Shown: positions 34,389 through 43,409 of the stretch, one piece after another
Numbering within the stretch: position 1 is the stretch's first letter
Layout of the letters: each line of letters starts with the position of its first letter
Origin: UBA685 sp049890215
GTDB taxonomy: Bacteria > Pseudomonadota > Alphaproteobacteria > Puniceispirillales > Puniceispirillaceae
Reading direction: 5' to 3'
Assembly: GCA_049890215.1 (NCBI GenBank)
Contig: JBMHBX010000023.1
Location: forward strand, 1 to 64,000
Length of the DNA stretch: 64,000 bases
Program-made: the position numbers and the translations under genes
The notes under the pieces: generated by a model
The model's input: the letters and a program-made list of their open reading frames with translations, nothing else
Database searches by the model: none
What the model was told of the DNA's origin: nothing

Positions 34389-35030
34389 ATGTCAGATACG
34401 TTGACCCAGAGACGAGGCTTGATGTTGGTATTATCATCGCCATCTGGTGCCGGAAAATCGTCTATTTCCAGACAATTACTATCTATGGAAGATGATCTTA
34501 CCCTATCAGTGTCTGCTACGACACGCACAAGGCGCCCTGGTGAAGTTGATGGAAAAGATTATCATTTTACAGATTTGACAAGCTTTCAGATAGGCATCAA
34601 TAAAGGCGAATTTTTAGAATATGCGAAGGTTTTCGATAATTATTACGGGACACCACGTGCGCTTGTTGAAGACAAATTAGCGTCCGGACAAGATGTGTTA
34701 TTTGACATTGACTGGCAGGGCACACAGCAATTAGCAGAGATTATGCCAGAAGATTTGGTCAAGATTTTTATTCTGCCCCCTTCCGTTTCAGAATTAGAAA
34801 AACGATTGTTAAACAGAGCGCAAGACACCGCTGATGTTGTGGCGGGCCGCATGGCCAAAGCGTCAGATGAGATGTCACATTATCCTGAATATGATTACAT
34901 TATTGTGAATCATGATCTTGCTTTATCTGTTGAGCAGGTTCAGCAAATTTTGCACGCTGAAAGGCTGAAACGTAACCGGCAAATTGGCTTGTCTGATTTT
35001 GTGAAACAATTGCGCAATCAAAGTCAGTAA
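34389..35030 (+). CDS. gmk: Guanylate kinase
   Basis: 213 residues from the ATG at 34389, preceded by AAAGAGGA. P-loop SSPSGAGKSSISRQL, then RTRRPGEVDGKDYHF and EYAKVFDNYYGTP form the GMP-binding region. The enzyme phosphorylates GMP to GDP. The stop lies 2 bases from the convergent rsmA stop. Confidence 0.97.
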   Translation: MSDTLTQRRGLMLVLSSPSGAGKSSISRQLLSMEDDLTLSVSATTRTRRPGEVDGKDYHFTDLTSFQIGINKGEFLEYAKVFDNYYGTPRALVEDKLASGQDVLFDIDWQGTQQLAEIMPEDLVKIFILPPSVSELEKRLLNRAQDTADVVAGRMAKASDEMSHYPEYDYIIVNHDLALSVEQVQQILHAERLKRNRQIGLSDFVKQLRNQSQ

Positions 35031-35032
35031 AC

Positions 35033-35881
35033 TTAAATGCGCCCCTCCAAATGGCGGGCAAGTGCGCAAAAATCGCTTATTTCGAGGTCTTGTGGCCTGC
35101 TTGTCGGGTCTATGCCTACCTCTTGCAGCATATCGGCGCCGCCTAGTGTTTTGAAGCTGGCACGCAACATTTTTCGGCGCTGCGAAAAAGCTTTGGCTGT
35201 GACAGCTTCAAGCGTTGCCTTATCACAGGGGAATAATGGCTTATCGCGTGGCACAAGCCTGACGACTGAGGATGTTATTTTTGGGGGTGGAACGAAAGCT
35301 TCCGGCGGTACGTCAAATAACAATTCTGTGTGTGTCAGCCATTGTGTGATGATGCTCAGGCGGCCATAAGCCTGACTGCCGGTTTTTGCGCATATACGCA
35401 TCGCGACTTCTTTTTGGAACATCAGCACAAAATTTGAGAAATGGTGTGCATGGTCAAGCCAATTCAAAAGTAAGCTTGTGCCGATATTATAGGGCAAATT
35501 TGCCACAATAGCGCGAGGGCTTGTGCCATATTCCCACAAAGGGGCGGTGAGCGCATCTGCTTCTTGTAGGATAAGCCTTCCCTGACCTGCGGTTATTAAA
35601 TGGTCCAGAAATGAGATTGCCCGTCTGTCTTTTTCAATGGCAATGATCGAGGCATCTGTTTGCGTTAAAAGCGAGCGCGTCAATCCTCCTGGTCCGGGTC
35701 CAACTTCGATGATTGTGCCAGTTTGTGTTACTGTTTGGGTTGCGATTTTCGCTGTCAGATTCAAATCAAAGAGGAAGTTTTGACCCAATGATTTTTTGGC
35801 ATAAAGCTGGCTCTCAGAGACAAGCTGTCCCAAAGGCGGCAAAGCATTCACAGCTGCCTTTATGGTCTGATCATTTGTCAT
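35033..35881 (-). CDS. rsmA: 16S rRNA dimethyladenosine transferase
   Basis: 282 residues from the ATG at 35881; an ATG at 35932 would extend 17 residues into pdxA in a different frame and is less likely. The motifs KKSLGQNFLFD, EVGPGPGGLTRSLL, and ANLPYNIGTSLL (catalytic NLPY) are those of RsmA/KsgA, which dimethylates two adjacent adenosines near the 16S rRNA 3' end. It overlaps the pdxA end by about 11 bases. Confidence 0.95.
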   Translation of the reverse strand: MTNDQTIKAAVNALPPLGQLVSESQLYAKKSLGQNFLFDLNLTAKIATQTVTQTGTIIEVGPGPGGLTRSLLTQTDASIIAIEKDRRAISFLDHLITAGQGRLILQEADALTAPLWEYGTSPRAIVANLPYNIGTSLLLNWLDHAHHFSNFVLMFQKEVAMRICAKTGSQAYGRLSIITQWLTHTELLFDVPPEAFVPPPKITSSVVRLVPRDKPLFPCDKATLEAVTAKAFSQRRKMLRASFKTLGGADMLQEVGIDPTSRPQDLEISDFCALARHLEGRI

Positions 35882-36893
35882 TAACGGGCCCGTAACGATT
35901 ATTTGCCATGGATTGTGCCTGATAAATGGCATTTATAAGACTGTCAGGACTTGCAAGACCTTTGCCTGCAATATCAAAAGCTGTGCCATGGTCAGGAGAG
36001 GTGCGAATGAAATCTAGGCCGGTTGTGATATTGACTGTGCCATGAAAATCAATGGTTTTAACAGGGATCAGTACCTGATCATGATACATGCCGATAATGC
36101 AGTCAAATTGCTGTCTTTTATCATGGTGAAATAAGCTGTCAGCCGCATAGGGGCCTGATATTTTAGCCTGAGTGCCCAATTGTGATTTTGCCTTCGCGAT
36201 AGCTGGGGTAATAATCTCTTTTTCTTCTTGTCCCATCGCGCCATTTTCACCTGCATGAGGGTTGAGACCGCATAGTCCGATATGAGGCAATGTGATGTTG
36301 AAGTCTGAGCGTAACGCGCCTGCTACATGACAAATCAGGTCACTTAAATCTTGTTGTGTCAGCGTGTCAGCCACTTTGGCAAGTGGGATGTGAATGGTTG
36401 CAGGTACAACGCGCAAAGACTGGTTGGCAAGCATCATCACCGCAGGTCCGGTAGATGATAAGGCGCCCAGATATTCAGTGTGCCCCGGATAGGTGAAGCC
36501 TGCCTCATAGAGGTTTGATTTGGCAATAGGGCAGGTGATGAGGCCTCTTACGTCACCCTGCCTTGCCAGTTGTACGGCTGTTGTGATGCTCTCAATGATT
36601 AAGTCAGCGTGCCTGTTATCTGGCTGACCTGAGATGACTTCACAAGGCCAGAAGATTTCAGCAAGGTTTATTTTATCGTCTTGAAGCGGGTCGCCTGGGG
36701 TCCATTTCGCAAATTCACAGTTAAGACCTAACGTCTGGCCAAGCTGTGATAAGTGACGCTTGTCGCCGATTAGCACACAGCTTTTGCGCAAAACAGGATC
36801 GCTTGTTAATGCTTTGAGTGCGATCTCTGGCCCAATGCCTGCCGGGTCTCCTGGTGTGATAAGTAAAGGTGTGATTGTCAGATGATGTGACAA
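35871..36893 (-). CDS. pdxA: 4-hydroxythreonine-4-phosphate dehydrogenase
   Basis: 340 residues. The start TITPLLITPGDPAGIGPEI, the segment TYPGHTEYLG, GLNPHAGENGAMG and YHDQVLIPVK are diagnostic of PdxA, a zinc-dependent enzyme of pyridoxal phosphate synthesis. It is placed between surA and rsmA as in most proteobacteria. Confidence 0.97.
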   Translation of the reverse strand: MSHHLTITPLLITPGDPAGIGPEIALKALTSDPVLRKSCVLIGDKRHLSQLGQTLGLNCEFAKWTPGDPLQDDKINLAEIFWPCEVISGQPDNRHADLIIESITTAVQLARQGDVRGLITCPIAKSNLYEAGFTYPGHTEYLGALSSTGPAVMMLANQSLRVVPATIHIPLAKVADTLTQQDLSDLICHVAGALRSDFNITLPHIGLCGLNPHAGENGAMGQEEKEIITPAIAKAKSQLGTQAKISGPYAADSLFHHDKRQQFDCIIGMYHDQVLIPVKTIDFHGTVNITTGLDFIRTSPDHGTAFDIAGKGLASPDSLINAIYQAQSMANNRYGPVNDK

Positions 36894-36907
36894 GTGGAAT
36901 CCCCAGC

Positions 36908-38164
36908 CTATATACGTTTATCAATCGTGGCGGCTCTGCGCAAACGCAGCAAATAGCGGTTTGATAAAATCGCAAATATCTTATTTAATTCTGTGCGCCT
37001 CAGATCTTCTAAACTCGGCAGGTCTAATTCAGGCATTTTGCGCTCGCATACCATGAAAACAACCATTCCTTCGGCAAAGTTCAGCGGCTCAGACGGTTTA
37101 CCTATTCCCAAGCTTTCAACAACTTCCCGCAAATTGGGTGTTATTGACCCTATTTCAAGATCCCGCACAACGCTTGGTTGTCCGGACCCTAATTTGGTGT
37201 TTAGCGTGTCGATTTCAGCGCAAGAAGACATTGTTTCAGTCAGTTTCTGAATCTCACCTGCGGCAATCAGCTGATCACTTGATGAACTTGTCTCACTTAA
37301 GGGCAGAAGTGCGCGTGCCAAAGTTATGCGCGCTTGTGAGGGGTCAATCAGGCCTTTTGCACGAACACCTTCTTTGCGCAAAATATAGATAACACCATCC
37401 TGGTTAAGGGGTGGTAATATCGCGCCTGAGGCGGCTGAATTGACGGCTTCAGCAAAGCTTTCTGGCAATGTGTTTGTGACAATCCACCCAAGACGCCCCC
37501 CATCAGTCGCTGTGCCAGAGGCTGAATATTGGCGCGCAATCGCCGCAAAATCAGCGCCATTATTTATTGCGTCAATCATCTGGTAGGCAATTTGAAGATT
37601 ATCGTCAGGAGACCTGTCTTGTGTCGGCGCCAAAACAATTTCTGACAATCTTACTTGTGGCTGGCTCAAATCGCGTTTTACCCGTTCAAGTGCCTGTTCT
37701 GCCAATTTATCGGCATTGTCAAATTGCGTTTGATATCTGTCTTTTAGCAAAGTGGACCATATCAAATCAGCTGCGACTTTATCTTCCACAGTTTTGCGTT
37801 CAAGCCCAAGATCACGCAATGCCGCACCAGCAGATACGCTATCTGTGCTGTAAGTGTCATTCACAATTTCACGCGCTTGTGTATTGCCTGCCTCAATAAT
37901 GCCTGGTGCCAGTTTTTGTGCTTCTCTTAATTTGAGTTTGTCATCAATGAGCATTTGCAAAACATCATCTGTGAGTTGCGCTTCATTCTCGTCTGTAATT
38001 TGCAAACCTGTGCTGCTTAACAAGTAATCCAGCCTGTTCATGAGGTCGAGATTGGTGATCGCTTCTCCATTGACAACAGCTACCACCTTGACCGTCTGGG
38101 CAAAGCCTGCAGCAGGGAATAATAGTGATAACAGTAAGAAAAGGACTGAAACGGGATATTTCAT
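36908..38164 (-). CDS. surA: SurA-like periplasmic peptidyl-prolyl isomerase/chaperone
   Basis: 418 residues from the ATG at 38164, chosen because it begins a good signal peptide (MKYPVSVLFLLLSLLFPAAG, cleavage near FAQ). The mature N-terminus KVVAVVNGEAITNLDL matches SurA, followed by a SurA_N chaperone domain. One recognisable parvulin domain includes RLSEIVLAP, SASGTATDGGRLGWI and LPESFAEAV. A second, weaker C-terminal region follows. SurA escorts outer-membrane proteins to the BAM complex. In the usual order lptD lies between lptG and this gene; it is missing here. Confidence 0.9.
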   Translation of the reverse strand: MKYPVSVLFLLLSLLFPAAGFAQTVKVVAVVNGEAITNLDLMNRLDYLLSSTGLQITDENEAQLTDDVLQMLIDDKLKLREAQKLAPGIIEAGNTQAREIVNDTYSTDSVSAGAALRDLGLERKTVEDKVAADLIWSTLLKDRYQTQFDNADKLAEQALERVKRDLSQPQVRLSEIVLAPTQDRSPDDNLQIAYQMIDAINNGADFAAIARQYSASGTATDGGRLGWIVTNTLPESFAEAVNSAASGAILPPLNQDGVIYILRKEGVRAKGLIDPSQARITLARALLPLSETSSSSDQLIAAGEIQKLTETMSSCAEIDTLNTKLGSGQPSVVRDLEIGSITPNLREVVESLGIGKPSEPLNFAEGMVVFMVCERKMPELDLPSLEDLRRTELNKIFAILSNRYLLRLRRAATIDKRI

Positions 38165-38212
38165 CTGATGTACCTTTGGTGGAATAGACAATCTAGGCAT
38201 AGGTTAGACCAT

Positions 38213-39316
38213 TTAATCTTCTGAACGTGCAAGCAAAAACCCTGCCACAAAGCAAATGGCAAATGCAGGGCCCCACCCTGCGATGATAACAGGCAGTCTT
38301 GCATTCGCGCCAAGCAGAAATACAAGGTCTGTGAAAAAATAGACGGCAAAACCAAGTCCAATGCCAAGCGCCATCAATTTATAGCGCGGCATACGGCTAA
38401 AGCGAAGAAGTGTAAAACAGGCAGCAAGCATAGACAGACCAAGCAAACGAATAGGATTTGATAATTGTTGCTGAAAATAAACGCGATGCTCAGTAGATGG
38501 CAGGCCTGTCTGATTTAGCATGGCAATAAAGCCGGGCAGGGCATATATGGAGATTGTTTCCGGACTTTGGGTTGTTCTGGCAAAATCAATTGGTTTCATA
38601 GAGGTGCTGAGTGTCAATTGTGTTGGCAAAGTGGTTGTGCCAAGATTGTCACTTTTGGCGGCGTCTTCCACCAGCCAGCCTTTATCTGTTAATGTCATCG
38701 AACTGGCACGAATACGCCAAATGATGCCACCTTGTTGATTAAGGCTGTAAATGATAGGCCGATTAATACGATAATCAGTCAGACTTAAGCTTGGGCCATG
38801 GATGATGAGTTCATCAGATGAGCTTATGTCTTTTAGCCATACACCAGAGGCTGAAATTGATAATTTCCCCTGATCCTGCTTGCCAAATATGCTGCCTTGC
38901 AGTTCATTTTTGGTTTCTATGGTTGCGGATTTGAAAGGGTTCAATACTAAATTTTGTACCGACCCTATAACCATAACTGTCAGAAAGACAGGTAAAAGCG
39001 CCTGCCAGATATTTTGCCCAAAACCGCGCGCAACTGTTATTTCATTTGTCTTTGCCCAATTCTGGAAACATAAAATTGACCCAAATAAAATGGTAAAAGG
39101 CAGCAGCAAATCTATCTTTTCAGGCAGACCCATCACCAATAACCAGATGATGATAACACCAGACTGATCAGTTGAGGCATTGCTAAACCGGCGATAAAGC
39201 TCAACAGCATCGATAAGCATAACAAAGCTTAACAAGGCCGCAAGTGTCAGTAATATCCACCCTAAATAGCGCTTTGAAAAATAGAGGCTTAATACAAGAG
39301 GCGGCAAAATATTCAT
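38213..39316 (-). CDS. lptG: LPS export ABC transporter permease LptG
   Basis: 367 residues from the ATG at 39316, which overlaps the lptF stop (ATGA). The reading frame is open further upstream but that is lptF in another frame. N-terminal MNILPPLVLSLYFSKRYLGWI starts the first of six membrane helices; the large periplasmic domain is in the middle and the last three helices end at SED. LptF and LptG form the inner-membrane permease that extracts LPS with LptB. No lptD follows. Confidence 0.94.
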   Translation of the reverse strand: MNILPPLVLSLYFSKRYLGWILLTLAALLSFVMLIDAVELYRRFSNASTDQSGVIIIWLLVMGLPEKIDLLLPFTILFGSILCFQNWAKTNEITVARGFGQNIWQALLPVFLTVMVIGSVQNLVLNPFKSATIETKNELQGSIFGKQDQGKLSISASGVWLKDISSSDELIIHGPSLSLTDYRINRPIIYSLNQQGGIIWRIRASSMTLTDKGWLVEDAAKSDNLGTTTLPTQLTLSTSMKPIDFARTTQSPETISIYALPGFIAMLNQTGLPSTEHRVYFQQQLSNPIRLLGLSMLAACFTLLRFSRMPRYKLMALGIGLGFAVYFFTDLVFLLGANARLPVIIAGWGPAFAICFVAGFLLARSED

Positions 39317-40425
39317 GAAGTTGCCCCCTTTAATCTTGGGAATTGCAACCATTTCGGCTGATAAATCAGAATTAGGCCAATGAAAATGGGTGTCAAAATG
39401 ACGGCATATTGCAAAGGCCAAAAAAGAGGGATGGTAAAGGTGACTGAACGTGCGGTGATGAAGAGTATTTGCACAAATATGGCAACCAGTATTGTTCCCC
39501 AAAAACGATAATTTTTATGCTCATCACGCAGTCTGCCGCGTGACACGCCGGCAACAGCAATGACGGCCAAGGTCAGCGCCAGAAACGGGCTGATAATCCT
39601 GTAATGACCATAGGCAATGCGCTGTCTTGCATATTTCTCGCTAATGGCCTTTGTGGGGTCTAGCAAATTGAGAATACTATCCTCATTCATATCCAGAGGG
39701 CGTTCATTATTAGACGTTTTGACATTGCGTGAAAAATTCAACTTATATTCATCGAAAAACAGAGTAGCGCTTGCTTCTCCGCCCTGACCAATCTGAGATC
39801 TCTCACCATTTTCCAATATCAGGATTGCCTGTCCATTTTCTCGCGTAAAAGTGCCTTTGGAGGCTGTCAGGGTTGTGATGTTTTTACCGTCTCTTTTATC
39901 CTGAATAAATACATTTTTGACTTCTGAACGAGATACACGTTCATTGATAAAAATGGTAAGATTTGGCGCAAGATCAACAAATACCTTATCCTGCAGAAGG
40001 ATTTTCGGGATGGCCGCTCTTAGTTCGAGTTGTCGTGTCTTGAACTCACCAAATCCTGCGGGTAGCAGAATAACAGAGTTAAATATCAAAAATGCTGTGC
40101 ACAAGCAGGCAAAAAACAGTGGTGTCAGTGCAAATTGCCTGACACTCCACCCCACTGACTGAAGGGCAACGAATTCACGGTCAGTACTGATTTTGTTTAT
40201 CACCCATAAAATCGCGATAAACAAAGCAATTGGCACTGCCTGTAACAACCATAATGGCATGGCAAGAACAGACAGGATGATGAAACCAATTAAGGGGCTG
40301 CCTTTATTGACGACCAATTCCAATAGCTGCAATGTCTGATTCAGCCACACCACCATGATAAGGCTGACCAAAACAAGCATAGTGACTTGCATATATTGTC
40401 CAAATAAATAGCGATGAAGACGCAT
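39313..40425 (-). CDS. lptF: LPS export ABC transporter permease LptF
   Basis: 370 residues. The N-terminus MRLHRYLFGQYMQVTML, six helices, a central periplasmic beta-jellyroll region (VFIQDKRDGKNITTLTASKGTF) and SEKYARQRIAYGHYRIISPFLALTLAV are typical of LptF (YjgP/YjgQ family). It leads the minus-strand operon lptF-lptG-surA-pdxA-rsmA and is divergent from pepA. Confidence 0.94.
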   Translation of the reverse strand: MRLHRYLFGQYMQVTMLVLVSLIMVVWLNQTLQLLELVVNKGSPLIGFIILSVLAMPLWLLQAVPIALFIAILWVINKISTDREFVALQSVGWSVRQFALTPLFFACLCTAFLIFNSVILLPAGFGEFKTRQLELRAAIPKILLQDKVFVDLAPNLTIFINERVSRSEVKNVFIQDKRDGKNITTLTASKGTFTRENGQAILILENGERSQIGQGGEASATLFFDEYKLNFSRNVKTSNNERPLDMNEDSILNLLDPTKAISEKYARQRIAYGHYRIISPFLALTLAVIAVAGVSRGRLRDEHKNYRFWGTILVAIFVQILFITARSVTFTIPLFWPLQYAVILTPIFIGLILIYQPKWLQFPRLKGATS

Positions 40426-40662
40426 CTATTATCAGCACCTTTTGCCGGGTTGACTTATGCTTCTGGGAAACCAAATTCTATTCCGAGATGAACGTGTTTT
40501 ATCACCACGCATTTCGTCATGCGGATACCCAATACAGCATTATTTGTATCTAGCATAATCTGGTGATAAATGGCAAAGTAGTTTCACATAAAAAACATAC
40601 CCGTTTTCAGCAGCTTAATGCGCTAATTCTGGCGCACAGACCACGGCCCCACAGGAGTTCAT
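40426..40662. promoter_or_regulatory. Divergent lptF/pepA promoter region
   Basis: These 237 bases hold no plausible gene. Just upstream of pepA is a clear ribosome binding site (CACAGGAGTTCAT-ATG). AT-rich runs occur around 40520-40590. Some short self-complementary segments are visible (GCATTTCGTCATGC near 40509-40522), too weak to call a specific site. Confidence 0.4.
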
Positions 40663-42114
40663 ATGTCCGCTCATTTGTCTATAAAATTTGCCCCTCTGTC
40701 TGAGGCGATTATTTCTGTTGTTCTTATGGATGAGAGTTTAGAAGGCCTGTCAGGCACTACAGAAGAGATTGCACAGATAAAAGATATGTCGCAGGCAGCG
40801 TCATTCACAGGCAAAAAGGGGCAGTCTTATATGCACCTTTTCCAAGAAGACGGGCATATGAGAGGTGTTCTTGCCATCGGTGTCGGAGCAGATTTATCAG
40901 ACAAGCTTGTGGCAGAGACAGTCGGGGCTTCGGTGTATAAAGGGCTGAAGGGTCATAAAATCACGCAGGCAAATCTCAAAGATTGTCAGTTATCAGATGA
41001 GGTGATGATGGCTGTGCTCTATGGGGCTATGAGCCAATCTTATGAATTTAATGAGTATTTCACGAAAAAAGATAAGACAGACGTAACAGAGCTGGGGATT
41101 GTTCACGACAGGGCAGTCGAATTTGAGACGCAGTTTTCGAATGTGCTTGCGATGTTAAATGGCATTTATTTGGCGCGTGATCTTATTACTGAGCCGGCTA
41201 ATATCTTGCATCCGGAGGCCTTTGCTGACAGATGTCTTGCCTTGCGCGATCTTGGTTTGGAGATTGAGGTTCTTGACGAGGCGGCTATGACAAAAATGGG
41301 AATGGGCGCATTACTTGGTGTCGGGCAGGGATCGCGGCGCCAATCTCAGATGGTCATTATGAAATGGCAGGGCGGCGGAAGTGAAGCGCCTCTTGCTTAT
41401 GTTGGTAAAGGGGTTTGTTTTGATACTGGCGGCATTTCTTTGAAACCTGCTAAGGGCATGGAAGATATGAAATGGGATATGGGCGGCGCAGCGGCGGTGA
41501 CAGGCGCTATGTGCGCTATCGCAGGACGCAAAGTAGCGCGTAATGTTGTAGGTATTATCGGTTTGGTCGAAAATATGCCAGATGGTAACGCGCAAAGGCC
41601 CGGCGATGTTGTCACATCCCTATCCGGTCAGACGATTGAAGTGATAAACACAGATGCTGAAGGGCGTCTTGTACTGGCAGATTGCCTGACATATTGCCAA
41701 CAAACATTTAAGCCGCAAATGATTGTGGACCTGGCAACGTTAACAGGGGCGATTATTGTTGCGCTAGGCAAAGAATATGCAGGTCTGTTTTCGAATGATG
41801 AGCATCTGACGAAAAAGATTCAATCATCTGGTGAGGCAATGGCAGAGCCTTGTTGGCCAATGCCAATCGGGCAGAGCTATCATGATATGCTGAAATCTCA
41901 TATTGCTGACATGAAAAACATCGGCGGTCCGTGGGGCGGGGCAATTACAGCGGCTTGTTTTCTTGAAAAATTTATTGATGATGGCACCCCATGGGCTCAT
42001 CTGGATATTGCCGGTAAGGCATGGGCGGATAAAGCAGGGCATGCGCATCCCTCTGGTGGAACAGGCTTTGGTGTGCGTTTGCTGAATGATTTGGCTGATA
42101 AGTGGGATTCGTAA
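40663..42114 (+). CDS. pepA: Leucyl aminopeptidase
   Basis: 483 residues, M17 family. Metal ligands and active-site segments are present: VGKGVCFDTGGISLKP, MKWDMGGAAAV and NTDAEGRLVLAD. The N-terminal macro-like domain is complete. It is a cytosolic dizinc aminopeptidase; homologues also bind DNA. It is followed by holC with a short gap, an order (pepA-holC) shared with many proteobacteria. Confidence 0.97.
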   Translation: MSAHLSIKFAPLSEAIISVVLMDESLEGLSGTTEEIAQIKDMSQAASFTGKKGQSYMHLFQEDGHMRGVLAIGVGADLSDKLVAETVGASVYKGLKGHKITQANLKDCQLSDEVMMAVLYGAMSQSYEFNEYFTKKDKTDVTELGIVHDRAVEFETQFSNVLAMLNGIYLARDLITEPANILHPEAFADRCLALRDLGLEIEVLDEAAMTKMGMGALLGVGQGSRRQSQMVIMKWQGGGSEAPLAYVGKGVCFDTGGISLKPAKGMEDMKWDMGGAAAVTGAMCAIAGRKVARNVVGIIGLVENMPDGNAQRPGDVVTSLSGQTIEVINTDAEGRLVLADCLTYCQQTFKPQMIVDLATLTGAIIVALGKEYAGLFSNDEHLTKKIQSSGEAMAEPCWPMPIGQSYHDMLKSHIADMKNIGGPWGGAITAACFLEKFIDDGTPWAHLDIAGKAWADKAGHAHPSGGTGFGVRLLNDLADKWDS

Positions 42115-42124
42115 TCGGGTATCA

Positions 42125-42595
42125 ATGACAGGCAGGCTTCAACATATTGATTTTTATCAGCTAGCAGGTGATGAGCTTGATGTGCTTGCCGCCCAGCTAT
42201 GTGATAAATCGCTCGCTGTTGGGAAAAAGATTATCATTTATTGTGATAAGGAAATGGCGGCATCTGTTAGTCGTGCTTTGTGGGTTATCCGTGATCTTAG
42301 CTTTCTGGCGCATGGCACAGACCAAGATGAAGGCGCTGAATTTGCCTCTATTTGGATAAGCACTGATTTATCAAAAAATCAGATTGAGGCAGAATTTGCA
42401 ATTACCTTATCAGGCGAATTGATGCCTGATATTACTTCGTTTGAGCGGTTATTTATTTTGTTTAATGGCAAAGATGAAGCTAGTTTGACAACAGCACGGG
42501 CGCATTGGAAAGAAAATGCCTCTGCTCATGCAGGGCATTGCCGTTACTTTGCAAAGACTGATGACGGAAATTGGGAACAAAAGGCCTCTGCTTAG
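42125..42595 (+). CDS. holC: DNA polymerase III subunit chi
   Basis: 156 residues from the ATG at 42125; the frame is open into pepA, but the true N-terminus is MTGRLQHIDFYQL. The pattern of YQL, LCDKSLAVGKKIIIYC, LWVIRDLSFLAHG and IWISTD matches HolC. Chi links the clamp loader to single-strand binding protein at the fork. The C-terminus (AHWKENASAHAGHCRYFAKTD) is as expected. Confidence 0.93.
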   Translation: MTGRLQHIDFYQLAGDELDVLAAQLCDKSLAVGKKIIIYCDKEMAASVSRALWVIRDLSFLAHGTDQDEGAEFASIWISTDLSKNQIEAEFAITLSGELMPDITSFERLFILFNGKDEASLTTARAHWKENASAHAGHCRYFAKTDDGNWEQKASA

Positions 42596-42697
42596 GTAAA
42601 ATAACCACTTGCTTTTTAGCGCAAAAACCACCTATAAAGCGCTCAAACAAAGCTATTTTGGCTTTCTCGTTATTCAATCATCAAAGGGCTCCCTATC

Positions 42698-43120
42698 ATG
42701 GCACAACAGCGTACTTTTTCTATCATTAAGCCTGACGCAACGCGTCGCAATTTAACCGGCGCTATCAATGCGAAAATTGAAGCTAGCGGCCTTCGTATCA
42801 TCGCACAAAAGCGTATCCATATGACAAATGCACAAGCAAGTGAATTTTATGCAGTGCATAAAGAGCGCCCATTTTATGGCGAGCTTGTAGAATTCATGAC
42901 ATCTGGCCCTGTTGTTGTTCAGGTTCTGGAAGGTGATGATGCAGTCGCAGCTTATCGTGGTGTCATGGGTGCAACAAACCCTGCAGATGCGGATGAGGGC
43001 ACAATTCGTAAAGAATTTGCAGAATCAATCGAAGCAAACTCTGTTCATGGTTCTGATAGCCTTGAAAATGCTGCGATTGAGATTGCGCATTTCTTCTCAG
43101 ATGATGAGATTGTTGGCTAA
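42698..43120 (+). CDS. ndk: Nucleoside diphosphate kinase
   Basis: 140 residues. TFSIIKPDATRRNLTG starts the fold, and the phosphorylated His is His117 in NSVHGSDS. The enzyme balances nucleoside triphosphate pools. An intrinsic terminator follows 20 bases after the stop. Confidence 0.98.
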   Translation: MAQQRTFSIIKPDATRRNLTGAINAKIEASGLRIIAQKRIHMTNAQASEFYAVHKERPFYGELVEFMTSGPVVVQVLEGDDAVAAYRGVMGATNPADADEGTIRKEFAESIEANSVHGSDSLENAAIEIAHFFSDDEIVG

Positions 43121-43138
43121 TACATCTCTCAGATACAA

Positions 43139-43177
43139 AAAAGCCGCTCTTGCAAAGATAGCATGAGCGGCTTTTTT
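43139..43177. terminator. Bidirectional intrinsic terminator between ndk and the cox IV gene
   Basis: AAGCCGCTC at 43141-43149 pairs perfectly with GAGCGGCTT at 43165-43173 across a 15-base loop. It is flanked by A upstream and T downstream, so it can work in both directions. It lies between the convergent ndk and aa3-oxidase subunit IV genes. Confidence 0.9.
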
Positions 43178-43194
43178 ATGACTTGTGTGTAAAA

Positions 43195-43326
43195 TTACAG
43201 CAAGAAAATGGCCATCGCCACAAGCGTCAAACATACCAAAGCTGTCACGATCTTTGAAAAATTCATAAAGCCTTCGTAGAAAGCAAGATTTGCTTTTGCA
43301 TGTTTATCGAAATTATCTGTATTCAT
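43195..43326 (-). CDS. aa3-type cytochrome c oxidase subunit IV
   Basis: This 43-residue protein opens with MNTDNFDKHAKANLAFYEGF, continues with MNFSKIVTALVCLTLVAMAI and ends FLL. A soluble N-terminal 20 residues ending in YEGF, followed by one membrane helix, is the pattern of the small bacterial aa3-oxidase subunit IV. In alphaproteobacteria this subunit is often encoded away from the main cta genes, which are absent from this window. It was found by reading the gap between ndk and purN. Confidence 0.88.
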   Translation of the reverse strand: MNTDNFDKHAKANLAFYEGFMNFSKIVTALVCLTLVAMAIFLL

Positions 43327-43409
43327 CTCACAGACCCCCGTTAATATAGGACCTTATCAAAAAGAAGGTCTTTTTCTGCTGTTGTTTATGCCGTGCCAGA
43401 GTTTGAAAA

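Noticed and set aside
43350..43375. GACCTT/AAGGTC hairpin followed by T on the plus strand
   Set aside because: Only 6 bp of stem, no plus-strand gene reads into it after the ndk terminator, and the minus-strand purN transcript gains no T run from it.
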